Source: Bacteroidales bacterium (GTDB lineage: Bacteria > Bacteroidota > Bacteroidia > Bacteroidales > VadinHA17). From it: a stretch of 12,429 nt of DNA. Positions 8,103 to 12,429 of the stretch are shown piece after piece. The notes under the pieces were generated by a model. The model was given only the letters and a program-made list of their open reading frames with translations, was not told where the DNA came from and searched no databases. The stretch covers positions 1 to 12,429 of the forward strand of contig JABUEV010000026.1 in NCBI GenBank assembly GCA_013314865.1. The letters run 5' to 3'. The number at the start of each line of letters is the position of its first letter. The stretch's first letter is position 1. The translations under genes and the position numbers were made by a program.

Positions 8103-8110
8103 TAAGTTTG
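8103..8110 (+). promoter_or_regulatory. Candidate -7 element for the M16 operon (TAAGTTTG)
   Basis: TAAGTTTG matches the Bacteroidota -7 consensus TAnnTTTG. It lies 27 bases upstream of the ATG at 8138, giving a leader of about 20 bases. Its final TTG (8108-8110) is in frame with the peptidase gene. If the element is real, that TTG cannot be the start codon, which supports the ATG at 8138. A TTTG at 8090-8093 is too close to be a -33 element. Confidence 0.45.
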
Positions 8111-8137
8111 TTAATTTTCCATTCACTTGACTTTTCA

Positions 8138-9385
8138 ATGATAAAATTCGAAGTTTTCACACTGGATAATGGCTTAAAAGTTCTGGTCAACCAGGATCTG
8201 TCAACACCACTGGTTGCCATGAATATTCTCTACAACGTAGGCTCAAAAGATGAAGATCCGGACCGTACAGGTCTGGCTCACCTTTTTGAACATCTGATGT
8301 TCAGCGGTTCAGTCAATATTCCTGAGTTCGACCCTCCCCTTCAGCTTGCCGGAGGAGAAAATAATGCATTCACAAACAACGATATAACCAACTATTATCT
8401 TACCCTCCCTTATGAAAACCTGGAAACCGGATTCTGGCTTGAATCAGACAGGATGCTTGGGTTAAACCTTACAGAGGGGAATATTGAAATACAGAAAAGT
8501 GTGGTTGTTGAGGAATTCAAACAGCGGTATATCAATCAGCCATATGGAGACGTAATGCACCTTCTCAGGCCACTTACATATAAAATTCATCCATACAAGT
8601 GGCCACCCATCGGGGTCGATATTTCCCATATTGCCACTGCCAGCCTCGAACATGTATCCGATTTCTTTTTTTCACATTATGCACCTAATAATGCAATTTT
8701 GTCACTGTCAGGTAAAATTACCCCGGATGAAGCCTACAGGCTAAGCAATAAATGGTTCGGACCTGTCGAAAAAAGAGAGCTGAGGAAAAAGAATATTACT
8801 CCTGAACCCGAGCAGACTGAGGAAAGGAAGCTTTCTGTTCTCAGAAATGTGCCGGTGACTGCTCTCTATAAAGCCTGGCATGTCTGCAAAAGAACCGATG
8901 AGGATTTTTATACTCTTGATCTTCTGACGGATATACTTGCCGGAGGGGAATCGGGCAGACTCTACTCAAAACTCGTCAGGGAAAAAGGACTTTTTAGTGA
9001 AGTTAATGCCTGGCTTACATCTGATATTGATCCCGGTCTGGTCATCTTCCAGGGCAGGCTTATGAACAATGTTGACATTGAAGTGGCTGAACAATCTTTG
9101 AATGAGATAATTGATGAACTAAAGCATAAAGAGCCGGAAACAAAGGAAATGGAAAAAGTTAAAAACAGATATGAATCAGCTACAGTAATTTCAAACTCAG
9201 GCATTCTGAATAAAGCAATGAATCTGGCTTATTATGAGCTTCTGGGAAATCCTGAGCTTATTAACTCCGAAATAGAAAATTTTTGCAGGGTCTCTCCTGA
9301 AATGGTGAAAGAATCAGCAATAAAATACCTGAATCCTTCAAATTGCAGTACGGTTTATTATATTTCTGAAAGAGGTGAAAAATGA
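8138..9385 (+). CDS. M16 family zinc metallopeptidase, catalytic subunit
   Basis: This 415-residue M16B-type peptidase has the inverted zinc motif H-L-F-E-H at residues 48-52: His48 and His52 bind zinc and Glu51 is catalytic. The third ligand is Glu125 or Glu126 in V-V-V-E-E-F. The N-terminal strand F-T-L-D-N-G-L-K-V and the C-terminal A-G-G-E-S-G-R-L-Y (from about residue 269) are family features. Members cleave short peptides or unfolded segments inside a clam-shell chamber built from two half-subunits. No signal peptide is visible, so a cytoplasmic location is predicted. I chose ATG 8138 over an in-frame TTG at 8108, because the TTG falls inside a likely promoter element and adds only a non-conserved stretch. 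The last four bases overlap the next gene (ATGA), so the two are translationally coupled and probably form a heterodimer. Confidence 0.94.
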   Translation: MIKFEVFTLDNGLKVLVNQDLSTPLVAMNILYNVGSKDEDPDRTGLAHLFEHLMFSGSVNIPEFDPPLQLAGGENNAFTNNDITNYYLTLPYENLETGFWLESDRMLGLNLTEGNIEIQKSVVVEEFKQRYINQPYGDVMHLLRPLTYKIHPYKWPPIGVDISHIATASLEHVSDFFFSHYAPNNAILSLSGKITPDEAYRLSNKWFGPVEKRELRKKNITPEPEQTEERKLSVLRNVPVTALYKAWHVCKRTDEDFYTLDLLTDILAGGESGRLYSKLVREKGLFSEVNAWLTSDIDPGLVIFQGRLMNNVDIEVAEQSLNEIIDELKHKEPETKEMEKVKNRYESATVISNSGILNKAMNLAYYELLGNPELINSEIENFCRVSPEMVKESAIKYLNPSNCSTVYYISERGEK

Positions 9386-10662
9386 AGGAAGTGTTGAACA
9401 GAAAAGAGGCTCCTCCTGTGCGGGAAATTGACCCTGGAAATATTCCCGAAGCTCAGTCTTTCAAACTTGAAAATGGCATCAGGGTCTATCTTATTGAGTC
9501 GGGAAATGAGGAACTGATTCGGATGGAATTTACTTTTAAAGCCGGACAGATAAAAGAGGAATCTCCTCTTGTTTCAACAACCACAAATATGATGCTGACC
9601 GAAGGAACTGAAAATTACACGGCAGATCAAATAAGCTCTGAATTTGATTTCCTTGGTGCATTTCCTAATCATTCAGCCGACAAGGACACTGCCGGCTTTG
9701 TGGTATATTGTCTGAACCGCCATGTTGAGAACATACTGAGGCTTTGCAGGGAAGTGCTTTTCAGTCCGGTATTCCCTGAGAAAGAACTGGATATACTTAT
9801 GAAAAAGAGACTCAGGCTGTTTCAGGTCAACAGGGAAAAAGTCCAGAATCTTGCATCTGATAAATTCTTCGAATCCATATTCGGGGAAAGCCACCCTTAC
9901 GGCTGGCAGGTATCTGAGAATCATTTCACCGGAATCTCATCTGCAATGTTGTCAGATTTTCATGGGAAATACTATACCCCTGAAAACATGGCCGTGATTG
10001 TATCAGGCAAGATTCCGGAGGAGCTCACCAAGCTCATTGAACTGCACTTTGGTGACTTAAGTCACAGAGTTCCTGTGGCCGACGGACCTGAGAAAAAACC
10101 TGCCGGTTCAAATGACAGGAGATTCAGAATAAAGAAACCTGGGGCTGTTCAGTCGGCAATCAGATTAGGCAAGCCAACTATTAACAAAAGACATCCTGAT
10201 TACCCGGGGCTAAAAGTACTCAATACAATATTGGGTGGTTATTTCGGTTCAAGACTGATGAAAAACCTTCGGGAGGAAAAGGGTTACACTTATGGAGTAC
10301 ATTCAAGCCTGTCATCTCTTAATCTTTCAGGTTTTATGATGATAGCCACGGAAGTTAATAAAAATGTCACTGAAAAGGCTGTTGATGAAATATTAAAAGA
10401 AATTACCCGCCTTCAAAATGAACCTGTTGGCAGATCAGAACTTTCCGTGGTAAGAAATTATATGACAGGTGAGATAATAAGGATGTTTGACGGACCTTTT
10501 GCACTGGCTGAAAGTTTTAAGGCAGTCTGGGATTTTGGACTCGATAATAATTATTACTACAGACTCCTGGAAAAAATCAAAACAATAGAACCGGATGAAA
10601 TAACCGAACTCGCAAGAACGTATTATAAAACAGATGAGCTTTATGAAATTATTGCCGGCTGA
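9382..10662 (+). CDS. M16 family peptidase-like protein, non-catalytic partner subunit
   Basis: This 426-residue M16 homologue lacks the zinc site. At the position of H-x-x-E-H it reads T-N-M-M-L-T-E-G-T (about residues 68-76), with no His pair. The partner motif is kept: L-G-G-Y-F-G-S-R-L (284-292, with Arg291) and E-E-K-G-Y-T-Y-G (298-305, with Tyr302 and Tyr304). In M16B heterodimers this Arg/Tyr pair from the inactive subunit contacts substrate in the active subunit's chamber. A further family feature is H-P-Y-G-W (171-175). No signal peptide is seen. The four-base ATGA overlap with the upstream catalytic subunit fits a 1:1 complex. The secreted-protein gene follows after 2 bases, so all three genes are likely on one transcript. 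Confidence 0.93.
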   Translation: MKEVLNRKEAPPVREIDPGNIPEAQSFKLENGIRVYLIESGNEELIRMEFTFKAGQIKEESPLVSTTTNMMLTEGTENYTADQISSEFDFLGAFPNHSADKDTAGFVVYCLNRHVENILRLCREVLFSPVFPEKELDILMKKRLRLFQVNREKVQNLASDKFFESIFGESHPYGWQVSENHFTGISSAMLSDFHGKYYTPENMAVIVSGKIPEELTKLIELHFGDLSHRVPVADGPEKKPAGSNDRRFRIKKPGAVQSAIRLGKPTINKRHPDYPGLKVLNTILGGYFGSRLMKNLREEKGYTYGVHSSLSSLNLSGFMMIATEVNKNVTEKAVDEILKEITRLQNEPVGRSELSVVRNYMTGEIIRMFDGPFALAESFKAVWDFGLDNNYYYRLLEKIKTIEPDEITELARTYYKTDELYEIIAG

Positions 10663-10664
10663 GT

Positions 10665-12161
10665 ATGAAGATCAACCGTCTATATATAATATTTATCATA
10701 TCCATTTTGCAGGCAGGTTATGCAATTGCGCAGAATTCTTGCGAAAATCCTCTTCCTCCCCGGCTCAATTCAGTTACAGTGGTTCCGGAATCCTCATCTT
10801 CCGTTCTGAACTGGAGCCTAAGTCCTTCTACAGGAATTGATGCCTATATAATTTACTTCCTTGACACAAGAAACGGAAATACAGCTTTTTATGCTATAGA
10901 TACCTTATGGAATGCTTCCGCAGTTAGTTATCAGGATGTAAGGATTCAATACAGGAGTTTTCAGTACAGGGTGGCAGCTTTCCGACTGCCCAGATGTGCC
11001 AGCGAACTGTCAAATATTCTCAGTACTATTTTTGTCACGGCAGAAGTTGATACCTGCAGCAGAAAAATCAATTTAACATGGAACGGTTATGATCCTCCCT
11101 CACCGCATACTGTTCTGGATTACTCAGTGCTTTTATCAGTTAATGGCAGTAATTTCACCGAGACAGCCAGGGTTCCTGCAGAAACCAACACTTATGTTTT
11201 CCCTGATTTCATAATTGATGCTGATTATTGTTTTGAAATTAAAGCCAATATTGACGATCAGCCATATTCACTCTCAAACAAGGCATGCATAAGGACAAAA
11301 ATGCAAAAACCTCCTGGCTGGATAAATGCCGATTATGCAACTGTAAACGAAAATGGCAGAATTTCCCTGTCATTTACCTGGGATCCGGAATCGGAAATCA
11401 GCCGTTTTCGTCTCGAAAAAAGCAGTGGATTACCAGGTTCATTCAGGGAAATAGCACAAATCTCTTCCAATTCAGGAAACCTTCAATATATTGACTCAGA
11501 AGCAGATATCAGTATTATTAACCTTTACAGGCTCACTGCCTTAAATAACTGCAACCTGGCTTCAACAATATCAAACACTTCATCAAATATCGTCCTTAAG
11601 CATGAGATTTCAGACAATGAAATAAAATTTGCATGGAATTCATGCAGAAAATGGCTTGGCAGAGTGGCAGATTTCCGGCTGTACATTGATCAGGGGAATG
11701 GTTATAACCTCTACACGGTTCTGAGCAATGCCGACACAAGCCTTACAATCAGGTATTCTGACATTATGGATGAGATAACAGGCAGTAAGGTATGTTTTTA
11801 TGTTTCATCTTCAGAGGCAGAAAATCCATACGGGATTAACAGCACTGTAAGGTCAAACGAGGTTTGTACCGGGACTATTGAAAGAATAACTGTCCCAAAT
11901 CTATTCACCCCTGACGGAGATCTGGTAAATGACCTCTTCCGGCCTGTGCTTTCATTCACTCCGCAAAGCTATCATCTTGTTATCAGCGACAGGAAAGGAA
12001 GAGTCGTTTTTGAAACAACCAGTCCTGAAGATTCATGGGACGGTACTTCTGGAGACACAAGAGTAATACAGGATGTTTACATCTGGATTCTGAAAGTAAG
12101 GACCCCTTCGGGGAAGGATGTTTCCAGAACCGGCACCGTTACGGTATATAGAAACCGGTGA
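10665..12161 (+). CDS. Secreted fibronectin-III-like repeat protein with T9SS C-terminal sorting domain
   Basis: The N-terminal signal peptide has basic residues, a hydrophobic stretch at 6-18, and a probable cut after A-I-A (residue 22) before Gln23. Four beta-sandwich, FN3-like units follow at about 29-125, 126-213, 214-312 and 313-404, with W/Y-rich strands. The C-terminal domain (about 405-498) has V-P-N-L-F-T-P-D-G-D-L-V-N-D-L-F, then S-W-D-G and V-Y-I-W. This is the CHU_C (gliding-motility-associated) sorting domain, which directs export through the T9SS and is usually cut off at the surface. The predicted product is therefore an exported or cell-surface protein. Units 1 and 3 resemble each other, as do 2 and 4. 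Nine cysteines lie in the mature part, so disulfides are plausible. No enzymatic motif is visible, and the ligand is unknown. It is coupled to the M16 pair by a 2-base gap. Confidence 0.9.
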   Translation: MKINRLYIIFIISILQAGYAIAQNSCENPLPPRLNSVTVVPESSSSVLNWSLSPSTGIDAYIIYFLDTRNGNTAFYAIDTLWNASAVSYQDVRIQYRSFQYRVAAFRLPRCASELSNILSTIFVTAEVDTCSRKINLTWNGYDPPSPHTVLDYSVLLSVNGSNFTETARVPAETNTYVFPDFIIDADYCFEIKANIDDQPYSLSNKACIRTKMQKPPGWINADYATVNENGRISLSFTWDPESEISRFRLEKSSGLPGSFREIAQISSNSGNLQYIDSEADISIINLYRLTALNNCNLASTISNTSSNIVLKHEISDNEIKFAWNSCRKWLGRVADFRLYIDQGNGYNLYTVLSNADTSLTIRYSDIMDEITGSKVCFYVSSSEAENPYGINSTVRSNEVCTGTIERITVPNLFTPDGDLVNDLFRPVLSFTPQSYHLVISDRKGRVVFETTSPEDSWDGTSGDTRVIQDVYIWILKVRTPSGKDVSRTGTVTVYRNR

Positions 12162-12167
12162 TTTTTT
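12129..12167 (+). terminator. Possible terminator at the end of the M16/T9SS-cargo operon
   Basis: ACCGG (12129-12133) can pair with CCGGT (12155-12159), enclosing a smaller stem ACCG/CGGT (12135-12138 and 12142-12145, loop TTA). A run of six T (12162-12167) follows two bases later, directly after the stop codon. The structure overlaps the last codons of the cargo gene. The stems are short and the fold is branched, so this is tentative, but the T-run placement is right. Confidence 0.38.
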
Positions 12168-12211
12168 CCTGCTGACTGTCATTAAGAGCAGGGACTTTGA
12201 CTTAATATCGC

Positions 12212-12219
12212 TATCTTTG
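12212..12219 (+). promoter_or_regulatory. Candidate -7 promoter element for the RelA/SpoT gene (TATCTTTG)
   Basis: TATCTTTG matches the Bacteroidota -7 consensus TAnnTTTG and lies 29 bases before the ATG at 12249, leaving a leader of about 20-25 bases. A TTTG at 12196-12199 has only 12 bases to the -7 element, shorter than the usual gap near 20, so the -33 part is not convincing. The element is well placed between the likely terminator and the start codon. Confidence 0.45.
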
Positions 12220-12248
12220 TGGGAAGCGAGAATGATGCGTGAAGTTTT

Positions 12249-12429
12249 ATGGGGAACAAGGATTTTTTTGATGATGAAGATATTAAACGTATTCAGGACG
12301 AATACAACTCTCTGATTGACAATCTTGTCAGATGCAAGAATCCCGGCGACAGGGAGATGATTGAAAAAGCCTTCAGCATTGCAAATGAGGCTCACTGGAA
12401 CATGAGGAGAAAATCCGGAGAGCCCTATA
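12249..12429 (+). CDS. RelA/SpoT family (p)ppGpp synthetase/hydrolase, N-terminal 60 codons (3' end outside window)
   Basis: Sixty codons and one further base are visible. The segment A-F-S-I-A-N-E-A-H (residues 41-49) then R-R-K-S-G-E-P-Y (53-60) is the start of the HD hydrolase domain of long RelA/SpoT enzymes, where the R-K-S-G-E-P-Y loop contacts the guanine base. These enzymes make and degrade the stringent-response alarmone (p)ppGpp in the cytoplasm. A stop (TGA 12240-12242) lies just upstream in frame, so ATG 12249 is the first possible ATG. The acidic N-terminus M-G-N-K-D-F-F-D-D-E fits a soluble enzyme. The later HD metal ligands and the synthetase domain are off the window, so whether it is bifunctional cannot be judged. 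Candidate promoter TATCTTTG lies upstream. Confidence 0.88.
   Translation, partial: MGNKDFFDDEDIKRIQDEYNSLIDNLVRCKNPGDREMIEKAFSIANEAHWNMRRKSGEPY

Noticed and set aside
8108..8137. TTG at 8108 as the start of the catalytic M16 gene
   Set aside because: It adds ten residues without a signal peptide or any recognisable family feature, and it falls inside a likely -7 element. The ATG at 8138 gives the usual M16 N-terminus.
12118..12315. + strand open frame spanning the cargo gene end and the RelA/SpoT start
   Set aside because: It overlaps two well-supported genes in another frame and the intergenic gap, and its product resembles no family.
1..12429. CRISPR arrays, tRNA or rRNA genes, insertion sequences, prophage or defence genes
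   Set aside because: I looked for regular repeats with spacers, cloverleaf patterns, transposase motifs and phage-like proteins and saw none. All substantial open frames are assigned to housekeeping or envelope families.

Overview
The window comes from a chromosome of a Bacteroidota member, and the gene content is mostly housekeeping. Three things point to that phylum. A protein carries the C-terminal sorting domain of the type IX secretion system (T9SS, CHU_C / gliding-motility-associated type). The ExbB and ExbD homologues have the sequence style of that phylum. Sequences matching the Bacteroidota -7 promoter element TAnnTTTG sit in the intergenic gaps. No tRNA, rRNA, CRISPR array, insertion sequence, phage gene or broken gene was seen. 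The longest gap without a gene is about 137 bases.

Layout on the + strand, left end: the 3' part of a large TamB-like gene (1-2667) runs in from outside the window. A 132-base gap with a strong palindrome follows, then a tight cluster exbB - exbD - tonB/tolA-like (2800-4769). This cluster encodes an inner-membrane, proton-driven motor and its periplasm-spanning transducer.

Middle, - strand: glyA (serine hydroxymethyltransferase, 4862-6142) converges on the tonB-like gene. Upstream of it lies a CLC-type anion transport gene with two CBS domains (6280-8055). The two genes are 137 bases apart, and glyA probably has its own promoter.

Right, + strand: diverging from the CLC gene is an operon of two M16 peptidase-family subunits, one with the zinc motif and one without (8138-10662). 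A secreted four-repeat, fibronectin-III-like T9SS cargo protein follows after 2 bases (10665-12161). The window ends in the first 60 codons of a RelA/SpoT-type (p)ppGpp enzyme (12249 to the edge).

I found no convincing undescribed multi-gene system. The points most worth a second look are these: a CLC protein that keeps the gating glutamate but has Ile in place of the proton glutamate; an apparently near-leaderless CLC transcript within a compact divergent promoter; the alternating A-B-A-B repeats of the T9SS cargo and its tight coupling to a signal-less M16 pair; the TTG-started, TolA-like TonB gene overlapping exbD; and a palindrome between tamB and exbB.
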